In this document: positions 8,501-13,870 of the stretch, one piece after another
How positions within the stretch are numbered: position 1 is the first letter of the stretch
How the letters are laid out: the number at the start of each line of letters is the position of its first letter
NCBI GenBank assembly: GCA_030596915.1
Contig: JAUVSX010000025.1
Coordinates: 1-13,870 of the forward strand
DNA length: 13,870 bases
Direction: 5' to 3'
Source: Chloroflexota bacterium
Lineage (GTDB): Bacteria; Chloroflexota; Anaerolineae; B4-G1
Notes under the pieces: generated by a model
Database searches by the model: none
Told to the model about the DNA's origin: nothing
What the model saw: the letters and a program-made list of their open reading frames with translations, nothing else
Translations under genes and position numbers: made by a program

Positions 8501-9982
8501 GGGGGAGTGGCCCCGATCACGGAGTTCCCCGCCTTCACCTTCCTGTACGCGGATCTGCACGCGCATATGATCGCCTTCCCGCTCACGTTGCTCGGACTTG
8601 GCTTGGCCGTGAACTGGGCCCGAAGCCGGCGCCCTGGTTGGTCTGGCCTGCTGCTGGGAGGGCTTGCGATCGGGGCGCTTCGCCCAACGAATACGTGGGA
8701 TTATCCGACGTTCCTGGTCCTGGGGATTGGAGGCATAGCGCTTGGCGCGTGGCAGGTGCGGCGGCGCCTACTCCCATCGCCGGCCGAAGTCAAGTCAGTG
8801 TTGTGGCGCTCCGCGCTGCTCGCTGGCCTGACGTATGTGCTCTACTTGCCATACATCCGCCACTACGCCGGGGGACAATCGGTTGCGCTGTGGAGCGGCT
8901 CACGCACACCAGTGGGCATCTACGTGTGGATCCTCGGCATCGCCCTGCTCCCGCTGCTCACTCGTCTGCTTATCGAGGCGGGTCGAGCTGTCGCCAGAAC
9001 GCGGACTACAACTGCGCGAGCTGCAATCCTGATCGGACTCGGCGCGCTGATCATTGCGACGGCTGCCGCGGTCTACCAGGGCTACCAGATTGCATTGCTG
9101 GCATTCCCGGTGTTTTCCGTCTGCGTGATGCTTATGCTGACGGTAGGGATGCCTGCGAGCCGTCGTTTTCTTTGGCTGATGGTCGGGTCAGCAGTCGCAC
9201 TGAGCGTCGCGGTCGAGATCGTCGTGCTGAAGGGCGACGTGGGCCGGATGAACACGGTGTTCAAGTTCTATCTTCAGGTGTGGACGCTCCTCACCGTCGC
9301 TGCTGGCGTCGCGCTTGGGTGGGTCCGTGAACGTTCCCGCCGGTGGGCGCCAGCGTGGCGATCGGTGTGGTGGATAGCGATGGCCGCACTCGCTCTCGGC
9401 GGCGCCCTATTCCTTCCCTACGGCATCCACGCCCGAGCCACCACTCGCATGGCCGGAGGCGTACCCACAACTCTCGACGGAATGGCCTTTATGGTTCGTG
9501 GAACGGTCGTGGACGGCGATCCAGCCGGGGAGGCGCGTAGGGAGATAGCGCTTGTGGGTGACTCCACCGCGATCCGCTGGCTTCAGGACAACGTCGAGGG
9601 GTCCCCGGTCATCCTGGAGGGCATTGGATACCGAGAGTACCTCTGGGCGAATCGCGTGTCGATCTACACGGGCCTGCCCACGGTTGTGGGCTGGCGCTGG
9701 CACCAGGTGCAGCAGCGCCCCATGCTGCCAGGCTCCACGGTCGACTGGCGCCGCGAGGACGTTCGCGTCTTCTACGAGACTACCGACGTCGCGCGGGCCT
9801 GGGACATCATAGCCCGCTACGGCGTGAGGTATGTGTACGTGGGCGAATACGAGCGTGCGTACTACGGCCCTGAGGGCCTGGCGAAGTTCGACGACATGGC
9901 CGCGGACGGCCTACTTCGCGTAGTCTACAGTGCCGACGGCGTGACAATCTACGAAACGGCTCAGCTCCCCAGCGAGGTCTGA
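5528..9982 (+). CDS. Fusion membrane protein: GT39-like glycosyltransferase plus Chlor_Arch_YYY (DUF2298) module
   Basis: One uninterrupted frame encodes 1484 residues (numbered from GTG 5528; GTG 5558 would give 1474). The N-terminal half is GT39-like: YLRFTGLNWG then IHPDEGH with the acidic pair Asp52-Glu53, HFFTVDSMAAFF, and RWVKTMRYFLPLYP, followed by an extracytoplasmic domain up to about residue 650. A linker leads to the second half, starting near residue 703. That half matches the Chlor_Arch_YYY family: RGYGL (728-732), PWLSGTYINYYYFG (YYY at 857-859), EFPAF (999-1003), DLHAH (1009-1013), NTWDY (1055-1059) and RMNTVFK (1240-1246). A soluble C-terminal region starts at PVILEG (Pro1360). 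The family is described with single or double YYY copies. Its function is unproven; the topology and the fusion point to GT-C-like sugar transfer. An insert in the first outer loop carries two cysteines (Cys110, Cys133). The start follows the amidohydrolase stop by 20 bases. Confidence 0.85.
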   Translation: MEHLKRETDSVPAAVQPRRVWVVAGLVLLLVVAAYLRFTGLNWGEGQWIHPDEGHMRIITSVVHIPDSLSQYFDTHQSPLNSRNQGHEYSYGTLPLFLVRLSAERLDRACDSTPDGPSAPVASAVLAATGLECGAGAFTGTRSVLVGRVLSALADLGTIVIVFLIARRLYGDAVALLATGLAALTAFSIQQAHFFTVDSMAAFFVVLTAYFAVRAGETGRWLDFGLAGLATGLSAACKVSGAFAALLVALAVAWRLLARPTSRTGRALLVLGLQLLLAGLLSMLAFRIAQPYAFEGPGLLGIRLNPEWLGRLAQIGAEQGGEIDYPSGRQWTGRVSIVYPLLNIVVWGMGLPLGVAALAAWAFVGWELFRGKWEHLVLWGWVTALFLYQATRWVKTMRYFLPLYPLLAILTAYALVHLVQTARARTRGRRWRWAALALVAVVIVGAGLWGGAVFSIYLRPHTRVAASRWVYDNVEEGATIANEHWDWGIPLRLDGRDPFNSTYIGLEMQHYDEDTPDKLARLYDWLDRADYVVTASNRLYASIPRLPARYPLTTAYYRALFAGELGFELVGDFSSYPVIGPLLFPDQENPFELMQAAYLTQAERVEVRLPAAEEAFSVYDHPRVLVFRKTPEYSRERAEKVLGGIDLTRVLHGMAPRAATQAPTALEYDAETWADQQAGGTWAEMFDRNSLLNRQPGLAAAAWWVAITVLGWLAFPLTFVALPRLRDRGYGLARVVGLLIIAYLTWLAASLRVLPNTRSTITLMVALLAFAGAGVGWRRRRALRSYVARNWRLLVMMEAGFVLLYVSWIVVRLLNPDLWHPIVGGEKPMDFAYLNAVMKSTWFPPYNPWLSGTYINYYYFGFVLVGSLIKLVGTIPSIAYNLAVPLLFALTGLGAFSVAYNLFGGHRRGALIAGGAALVLTLILGNLGVVHLIRGLLIELGGDPFPSTIPGFSDNIAMIRGLWEVIVHGARCAGRPEAWYGQPTRIIPVDPGGVAPITEFPAFTFLYADLHAHMIAFPLTLLGLGLAVNWARSRRPGWSGLLLGGLAIGALRPTNTWDYPTFLVLGIGGIALGAWQVRRRLLPSPAEVKSVLWRSALLAGLTYVLYLPYIRHYAGGQSVALWSGSRTPVGIYVWILGIALLPLLTRLLIEAGRAVARTRTTTARAAILIGLGALIIATAAAVYQGYQIALLAFPVFSVCVMLMLTVGMPASRRFLWLMVGSAVALSVAVEIVVLKGDVGRMNTVFKFYLQVWTLLTVAAGVALGWVRERSRRWAPAWRSVWWIAMAALALGGALFLPYGIHARATTRMAGGVPTTLDGMAFMVRGTVVDGDPAGEARREIALVGDSTAIRWLQDNVEGSPVILEGIGYREYLWANRVSIYTGLPTVVGWRWHQVQQRPMLPGSTVDWRREDVRVFYETTDVARAWDIIARYGVRYVYVGEYERAYYGPEGLAKFDDMAADGLLRVVYSADGVTIYETAQLPSEV

Positions 9983-10014
9983 GGCCAATGCAGGGTGGCC
10001 CGACGTCAGTCCCG

Positions 10015-10041
10015 GGCAACATCGTACGGCGGTGCGCCGTC
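10015..10041 (+). promoter_or_regulatory. Possible ECF-type promoter for the sigma operon
   Basis: GGCAAC (10015-10020) is followed after 17 bases by CGTC (10038-10041). This resembles the GGAAC-N16/17-CGTC pattern of many ECF-dependent promoters and would fit autoregulation by the downstream sigma factor. One -35 base differs from consensus and the motif is short, so a chance match is quite possible. Confidence 0.25.
10026..10040 (+). other. GC-rich hairpin in the sigma gene leader
   Basis: ACGGCG (10026-10031) and CGCCGT (10035-10040) form a perfect 6-bp stem around a GTG loop, extendable past one mismatch. No T-run follows, so it is not a standard terminator. It overlaps the candidate promoter, so one of the two readings is probably incidental. 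Confidence 0.35.
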
Positions 10042-10072
10042 CGTACCAGCGTCTCACACATTGCGTAGAAAT

Positions 10073-10086
10073 CGTGTACCTACACG
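10073..10086 (+). promoter_or_regulatory. Operator-like palindrome ahead of the sigma gene
   Basis: CGTGTACCTACACG is a perfect inverted repeat with 6-base arms and a 2-base centre, ending 10 bases before ATG 10097. The centre is too short for an RNA hairpin loop, which favours a dimeric DNA-binding regulator if it is functional. No regulator gene is visible nearby other than the sigma/anti-sigma pair. Confidence 0.35.
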
Positions 10087-10096
10087 TGATAGCCCT

Positions 10097-10699
10097 ATGA
10101 TCCAGCCTCTTGTTGAGACAATCGCCAGGGCGGTAGGCGGAGATGAAGTTGCGCAACACGCGCTCTACGACACGTACCATTCGACGGCCTATCGGTTAGC
10201 GTACCTTCTCCTCGGCGACGGGGGCGACGCTGAGGAGGTTGTGCAAGACGCCTTTGTCTATGCACTAGCCAACCTGGGACGCTACGACGCCGACCGCGCA
10301 TCGTTCTGGGGCTGGCTGCGCATCATACTCGTCAGCCGCTGCCGTAACAAGCGACGTCGGCGCCAACTGATCCTGGTTCCGCTGGAGGTGCTTGCCCAAG
10401 CTGCGCGGCTTCGGGGCGGCCCGGAGAGCGACGATCCGGTGCGGTCGCTCGAGCTCTCATACACGCGCGCCGTGCTCTGGGAGGCCGTGCGGGAGGTCAG
10501 CCCGGGAGCCCGAGATGCCCTGGTCCTGCGATTCTACGAGGGGCTCTCGTACAAGGAGATCTCGGCAATCCTCGGCTGCTCGCCCGACGCCGCTCGCGCT
10601 CGAGTGGCTCACGGCAAGGTGCAACTGCGGCGCCTACTTACGGATGCCGACACTGGGATAGCTCCGGCGGCGCAAGCTCGGCCTTCGAGGGCCACCTAG
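10097..10699 (+). CDS. ECF (sigma-70 family) RNA polymerase sigma factor
   Basis: This 200-residue protein has the two-domain layout and size of an extracytoplasmic-function sigma factor. Seen: region 2 at about residues 20-89, with DAEEVVQDAFVYAL (44-57) and the aromatic, basic end FWGWLRI through KRRRR; a linker of about 35 residues; and region 4 at about 125-181, with SPGARDALVLRFYEGLSYKE and the helix-turn-helix ISAILGCSPDAARARVAHGK. No sigma 1.1 or region 3 is present. It should direct polymerase to a small regulon while released from its anti-sigma factor, encoded 3 bases downstream. ATG 10097 gives a normal N-terminus; the frame runs back to a GTG at 9995, but those residues do not look family-like. 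No clear ribosome site precedes the ATG, so initiation may be weak or leaderless. It sits between two YYY modules, suggesting envelope-glycan control. Confidence 0.93.
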   Translation: MIQPLVETIARAVGGDEVAQHALYDTYHSTAYRLAYLLLGDGGDAEEVVQDAFVYALANLGRYDADRASFWGWLRIILVSRCRNKRRRRQLILVPLEVLAQAARLRGGPESDDPVRSLELSYTRAVLWEAVREVSPGARDALVLRFYEGLSYKEISAILGCSPDAARARVAHGKVQLRRLLTDADTGIAPAAQARPSRAT

Positions 10700-10702
10700 C
10701 CG

Positions 10703-11239
10703 ATGGATGATACACGGCATCCTGGGGAAATAGAGCTAGCCCGGGGCGACAATCCGGCCGCGGACGGGCGTGAGGGTCATACGCACCTTCTCTCGTGCAG
10801 CAGTTGCCGCAGCGCTGCGGCTGACTACGCGTGGCTCCGATCTGAGCTGATGGCTCTGATGGAAGACGTCGCCGAGATCGTCACCGTGCCCACACCGGCG
10901 TGGGACGCGGTGCGCAACGGTACGCTGTGGCAGCGGCGGCTGAAGCTGACGAGACTGGGGCTTGCCGCGACCCTCGGGGCCGCTCTGGTCGTGTGCCTCG
11001 CGTGCGCGACGCCGCGCCTCGCGAGTGCTTCCGCGGTCGCGAGCGCGACGGCTTACGGGGGATGCCTCGTGCTGCGAGAGCTTCCGACCGTGCCGGCCGT
11101 TGCAGCGGCGTCTGTCGATACCCCTTCCCGGCAGGCTGTGACGCCCACGCCCTCGCCGCAGTTTGACGCCAAGGAAAGCCTCACGGCGCCTCTGGCGCCC
11201 GTTCCCGTCCCCACCGCGCCGGTGGTCGCCAGCGGATGA
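10703..11239 (+). CDS. Zinc-motif membrane-anchored anti-sigma factor
   Basis: This 178-residue protein begins 3 bases after the sigma gene stops. Seen: a cytoplasmic N-terminus with the zinc-binding anti-sigma signature H-x3-C-x2-C in HLLSCSSC (His28, Cys32, Cys35), and His6 or His26 as a possible further ligand. A membrane helix runs from about 85 to 103 (LGLAATLGAALVVCLAC). An outer tail of about 75 residues is rich in Ala, Pro, Thr and Val, with no recognisable sensor domain. Known of the family: the N-terminal domain holds the ECF factor inactive and signals or regulated proteolysis release it. The order sigma, anti-sigma, target gene is typical. The short outer tail suggests proteolytic or partner-mediated sensing rather than direct ligand binding, which is inference. 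Its last bases overlap the next start codon (ATGA at 11236-11239), so the next gene is probably translated by coupling. Confidence 0.87.
   Translation: MDDTRHPGEIELARGDNPAADGREGHTHLLSCSSCRSAAADYAWLRSELMALMEDVAEIVTVPTPAWDAVRNGTLWQRRLKLTRLGLAATLGAALVVCLACATPRLASASAVASATAYGGCLVLRELPTVPAVAAASVDTPSRQAVTPTPSPQFDAKESLTAPLAPVPVPTAPVVASG
11185..11225 (+). other. Two adjacent perfect hairpins before the YYY gene start
   Basis: GGCGCC-TCT-GGCGCC (11185-11199) and CCACCG-CGC-CGGTGG (11211-11225) each form a 6-bp GC stem with a 3-base loop. Both lie at the end of the anti-sigma coding region, and the second ends 10 bases before ATG 11236, where no good ribosome site exists. They could block independent initiation and make the next gene depend on ribosomes arriving from upstream. 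The Ala/Pro-rich coding sequence could also produce them by chance. Confidence 0.4.
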
Positions 11240-13821
11240 ACGAAATCGTGCTGGCCATCCGCTGGTACCTTGCCGTGCAGGTGTTCGCGCTCGCAGGGCT
11301 GCCTCTAAGCCTGCGCCTTTTTCGGCATCTGCCTGACCGCGGGTACGGCCTCAGCAAGGCGCTGGGGCTCCTTCTGGCGGGATGGGTGTTCTGGATACTC
11401 AACTCGTTCGGCTGGCTCCAGAACACGGCGGGTGGGGTGATCGTCGCCGTAGCGGCGGTGCTCGCCGCTGGGTTGATCGTGCTTCTGACAAAAAGGGCCC
11501 ATCGGTCGGGATCCGGCGCAGCGCAGTTCGCGGGTCTCAGATTGCCATCCATAGGAGCGGTGATCGCCACCGAGGTGGTGTTCGGAGCGGCATTTGTAGC
11601 CTGGTGTCTCGTCCGCTCGAGGATGCCGCGAATCGAGACGGCTGGCGGCGAAAAGTGGATGGAGATTGCGTTCCTACGCGCGATCCTCCGATCGGGTGCT
11701 TTCCCGCCTCACGATCCCTGGCTATCGGCATACGCCATCTCGTACTACTACTTCGGCTACCTGATCATGGCGATGGTGACGCAGCTCTCAGGTGTGCCGG
11801 CATCCATTGCATTCAACCTGGGCATCGCAGCGCTGTTCGCTTTGACTTGCGCCGGGGCCTACAGCTTGGTCTACAACCTGATCGCACTCGACTGCCGGAG
11901 TGGCGGGAGCACCGATGGCGATGCTCTGAGAAGCTGTCGAAGATGGCCGCTGTTCGGCGCCCTGTTGGGACCACTCATTGTGGCCGTGATGGGCAACCTG
12001 GAGGGCTTGCTCGAGGTGTTGCACGCGCGCGGGATTGGGCCAGCGTCCCTCTGGCGCTGGCTCGACATTCGATCCATCAGCGAACCGCCGCCCGCGTTCG
12101 CACAGGGGAGCTGGGTGCCAAGCCGGTTCTTCTGGTGGTGGCAGGCATCGCGTGTGGTACGCGACACGGCGCCCTGGGGGGACCACTGGGAGGTTATCGA
12201 TGAGTTCCCCGCCTTCAGCTTCATTTTGGGCGACATGCATCCCCACGTCCTGGCGCTCCCGTTTGTCCTGCTGGCCATCGGGCTTGCGCTGGCTCTGTAC
12301 ATCCGTGTGTCGCGCCGCGGTCGGCTCTCTCGCGATCCCTACGGCTTCTGGGCCGGATCGCCCATTGCGGGATGGGAGGCTCTCGTCTATGCTCTGTGCC
12401 TTGGCGGTCTCGGTTTCCTGAACACGTGGGACTTCCCCATCTACCTTGCTCTCGCGTCCGCGGCCTACGGACTGGCGCGGCCGCGCTCGGACAGGTGGTC
12501 GCGCGTCCGGTCGCATCTCGGCCCCACGGCGGCAGTCTTCATCACCCTGCTCGTCGCCGGTATCGTGTTGTACCTGCCCTTCTGGATCGGCCTACAATCT
12601 CAGGCGAGCGGTATCTTGCCGAACCTGCTGAACCCCACGCGCGTGCCGCAATTCCTGGTGATGTTCGGTCCACTGCTTGTGATTTGCGTGCTCTTCCTGG
12701 CACTGCACGCCCGCGACCACGGTGTGAAACTGGTGCGGGTGGCGAAGTGGACCCTGCTCGCGGCGCTGACGACCGTTGCCGTCGCGGGCATCGGATTGCT
12801 CCTCGCGGTCACCTTGATGTGGCTCGGGGTACTCGCGCCGGAAGGGCCAGTAGCTCACTTGTCTGCCTGGCTGCGCGGCGATCCGATGCCCGGACTTGAG
12901 GCCATTGGCGACACCCAAATCCTCGTGGTGCGGCGTCTGCTTCAGCGGCCCATCCAGTCCTGGCCAGCGGTCGTGCTGCTTGCGACAGTGGTCACCGCTG
13001 CGTTGACCCTGGCCCCGGGTGCGGAACGCGCCAGTTCGAGCATCCAGGACGGCGGCCCGCCTCTGGCCACCTCAAGTGCGAAGTTCGCCCTTCTGTTGAT
13101 CGGTCTCGGCTCACTCCTCGCGCTCAGCGTCGAATTCATCTATCTTCGCGATGTGTTTGGCACACGTATGAACACGGTCTTCAAGCTCTACTTCCAGACC
13201 TGGGTGTTGTGGGCAGTGGCCGCTGCGTACGCCCTGGCGCGGTTCGCGGGCGTGGCCCGAAGGGTGGGGGGGCAGGGCGTCTTTCTTGGACGCGTAGTCA
13301 GGGTTTCCTCGCTGGTGGTGATGTGCCTGCTCATCGCGGGGGGGCTGGTCTATACGGCGCTCGCCGTGCCCGCGCGTGCTGCTGAGTACGGCGGCCGACC
13401 GACCCTCGACGGCGCGTCCCACCTTGCCGCGCGAGACGCGGACGACTATGCGGCTATCACGTGGCTCAACCAGAATGTCAGCGGCGCTCCAGTCATTCTG
13501 GAGGCGCCGGGCACCTCGTACGGCTACGAGGGCCGCATCTCTGCCCACACCGGTCTGCCTACCGTGCTGGGTTGGTCCGGGCACGAATACCAATGGCGCG
13601 GGAGCTTCGACCAGCAGGCTGATCGGGAGCATGACATCGAAAGGATCTACGCGACGATGGAAATCGACGAGGCGCTGTCTTTGCTCGACAAGTATGGTAT
13701 CCGCTATGTGATCGTCGGCGGGCTCGAGCGCTCACGCTATCCTGTCTCCGGCCTGAGTAAGTTCGCCGACATCCTTACCCCGGTTTTCCACTCCGGATCC
13801 CTCACCATCTACGAGAGATGA
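11236..13821 (+). CDS. Stand-alone Chlor_Arch_YYY (DUF2298) integral-membrane protein
   Basis: This 861-residue hydrophobic protein is the single-copy form of the YYY family (usually 700-900 residues) and a paralogue of the C-terminal half of the 5528-9982 fusion. Seen: RGYGL (35-39), GGEKWMEIAFLRAI, PWLSAYAISYYYFG (YYY at 170-172), EFPAF (323-327), DMHPH (333-337), NTWDF (396-400) and RMNTVFK (644-650). A soluble C-terminal region begins at PVILEA (Pro752) and carries TGLPTVLGW and KYGIRYVIVGGLER. Acidic and histidine residues predicted in outer loops (Glu323, Asp333, His335, His337) suggest an active site or metal site, as in GT-C glycosyltransferases; no activity is established for the family as far as I know. 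Its ATG overlaps the anti-sigma stop (ATGA), so it is likely co-translated with that gene and under the same control. A polypeptide of many membrane helices, it should sit in the cytoplasmic membrane. Confidence 0.86.
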   Translation: MNEIVLAIRWYLAVQVFALAGLPLSLRLFRHLPDRGYGLSKALGLLLAGWVFWILNSFGWLQNTAGGVIVAVAAVLAAGLIVLLTKRAHRSGSGAAQFAGLRLPSIGAVIATEVVFGAAFVAWCLVRSRMPRIETAGGEKWMEIAFLRAILRSGAFPPHDPWLSAYAISYYYFGYLIMAMVTQLSGVPASIAFNLGIAALFALTCAGAYSLVYNLIALDCRSGGSTDGDALRSCRRWPLFGALLGPLIVAVMGNLEGLLEVLHARGIGPASLWRWLDIRSISEPPPAFAQGSWVPSRFFWWWQASRVVRDTAPWGDHWEVIDEFPAFSFILGDMHPHVLALPFVLLAIGLALALYIRVSRRGRLSRDPYGFWAGSPIAGWEALVYALCLGGLGFLNTWDFPIYLALASAAYGLARPRSDRWSRVRSHLGPTAAVFITLLVAGIVLYLPFWIGLQSQASGILPNLLNPTRVPQFLVMFGPLLVICVLFLALHARDHGVKLVRVAKWTLLAALTTVAVAGIGLLLAVTLMWLGVLAPEGPVAHLSAWLRGDPMPGLEAIGDTQILVVRRLLQRPIQSWPAVVLLATVVTAALTLAPGAERASSSIQDGGPPLATSSAKFALLLIGLGSLLALSVEFIYLRDVFGTRMNTVFKLYFQTWVLWAVAAAYALARFAGVARRVGGQGVFLGRVVRVSSLVVMCLLIAGGLVYTALAVPARAAEYGGRPTLDGASHLAARDADDYAAITWLNQNVSGAPVILEAPGTSYGYEGRISAHTGLPTVLGWSGHEYQWRGSFDQQADREHDIERIYATMEIDEALSLLDKYGIRYVIVGGLERSRYPVSGLSKFADILTPVFHSGSLTIYER

Positions 13822-13870
13822 TGCACACAGATCGTGCCAGACCCTCGCCCCAGTTGCGGGTAACTGTGGA
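13818..13870 (+). CDS. Start of a further gene (3' truncated by window)
   Basis: ATG at 13818 overlaps the stop of the preceding YYY gene in another ATGA arrangement, with a second in-frame ATG at 13821. Seventeen codons without a stop follow (MMHTDRARPSPQLRVTV), reaching the window edge. The repeated stop/start overlap argues for a real, translationally coupled gene in the same operon. Too little is visible for a function. A short charged, Pro-containing start followed by a hydrophobic strand is compatible with many enzymes, including glycosyltransferases. Confidence 0.5.
   Translation, partial: MMHTDRARPSPQLRVTV

Noticed and set aside
8522..8540. Near-identical DNA stretches shared by the two YYY genes (for example at 8522 and 12202) as a repeat element
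   Set aside because: The matches are confined to codons of conserved protein motifs such as EFPAF and RMNTVFK, with divergence around them, so they reflect protein conservation and not a DNA repeat.
7855..9330. A 491-residue + strand open frame inside the fusion gene
   Set aside because: It is low in hydrophobic residues and Arg/Pro-rich, and it lies across the best conserved YYY motifs of the fusion, which are clearly the coding frame.
10026..10046. A factor-independent terminator after the fusion gene
   Set aside because: There is a GC stem but no following T-run.
9995..10096. GTG 9995 as the start of the sigma factor
   Set aside because: The 34 added residues are Arg/Ser/Pro-rich and not family-like, and the stretch carries a palindrome and a possible promoter. 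ATG 10097 gives the normal ECF length.
11788..12516. A 242-residue open frame on the - strand within the stand-alone YYY gene
   Set aside because: It is antisense to conserved motifs, with biased composition and no recognisable domain; long antisense frames are expected at this GC content.
13851..13866. Inverted repeat CAGTT-GCGGGT-AACTG near the right edge
   Set aside because: The arms are only 5 bases and lie inside the probable start of the next coding region; a chance match is likely.

Overview
The window is GC-rich (about 60-65 % by eye) and almost fully coding, with every supported gene on the + strand. It reads as part of a cell-envelope glycan assembly locus. The best taxonomic clue is the presence of two large membrane proteins with the YYYxG signature of the Chlor_Arch_YYY / DUF2298 family. 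That family is mostly known from Chloroflexota and some archaea, so a Chloroflexota bacterium, perhaps a metagenome-assembled one, is the most likely source. The ECF sigma factor excludes an archaeon. No tRNA, rRNA, CRISPR array, insertion sequence or factor-independent terminator was seen. No gene-free stretch exceeds 300 bases; the longest is 114 bases (9983-10096).

Layout: (1) 3-884, the end of a CDP-paratose 2-epimerase-like gene cut by the window edge. (2) 940-2121, a family 4 (GT-B) glycosyltransferase. (3) 2137-4110, a GT39-like polytopic glycosyltransferase with an N-terminal membrane extension. (4) 4167-5507, an amidohydrolase-superfamily metalloenzyme. (5) 5528-9982, a fusion of nearly 1,500 residues: a GT39-like half joined to a YYY half. 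(6) 10097-10699, an ECF sigma factor. (7) 10703-11239, a zinc-motif membrane anti-sigma factor. (8) 11236-13821, a stand-alone YYY protein that shares most of its key motifs with the C-terminal half of the fusion. (9) From 13818, the first 17 codons of another gene.

How they may work together: the epimerase would make a nucleotide-activated dideoxysugar and the cytosolic GT4 would add a sugar to a lipid-linked precursor. The GT-C-type membrane enzymes (two GT39-like modules and two YYY modules) would act on the outer face with polyprenyl-phosphate sugars. The target could be an envelope polysaccharide or protein glycosylation; the sequence does not say which. The amidohydrolase has no obvious place in this pathway.

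The most interesting part is 9983-13821. An ECF sigma / anti-sigma pair sits between two YYY modules and is joined to the second by an ATGA stop/start overlap. Two short perfect hairpins lie just before that start, and the leader ahead of the sigma gene contains an operator-like palindrome and a possible ECF promoter. This suggests that an envelope signal controls the YYY protein. It is an inference from gene order and motifs, not a demonstrated system.
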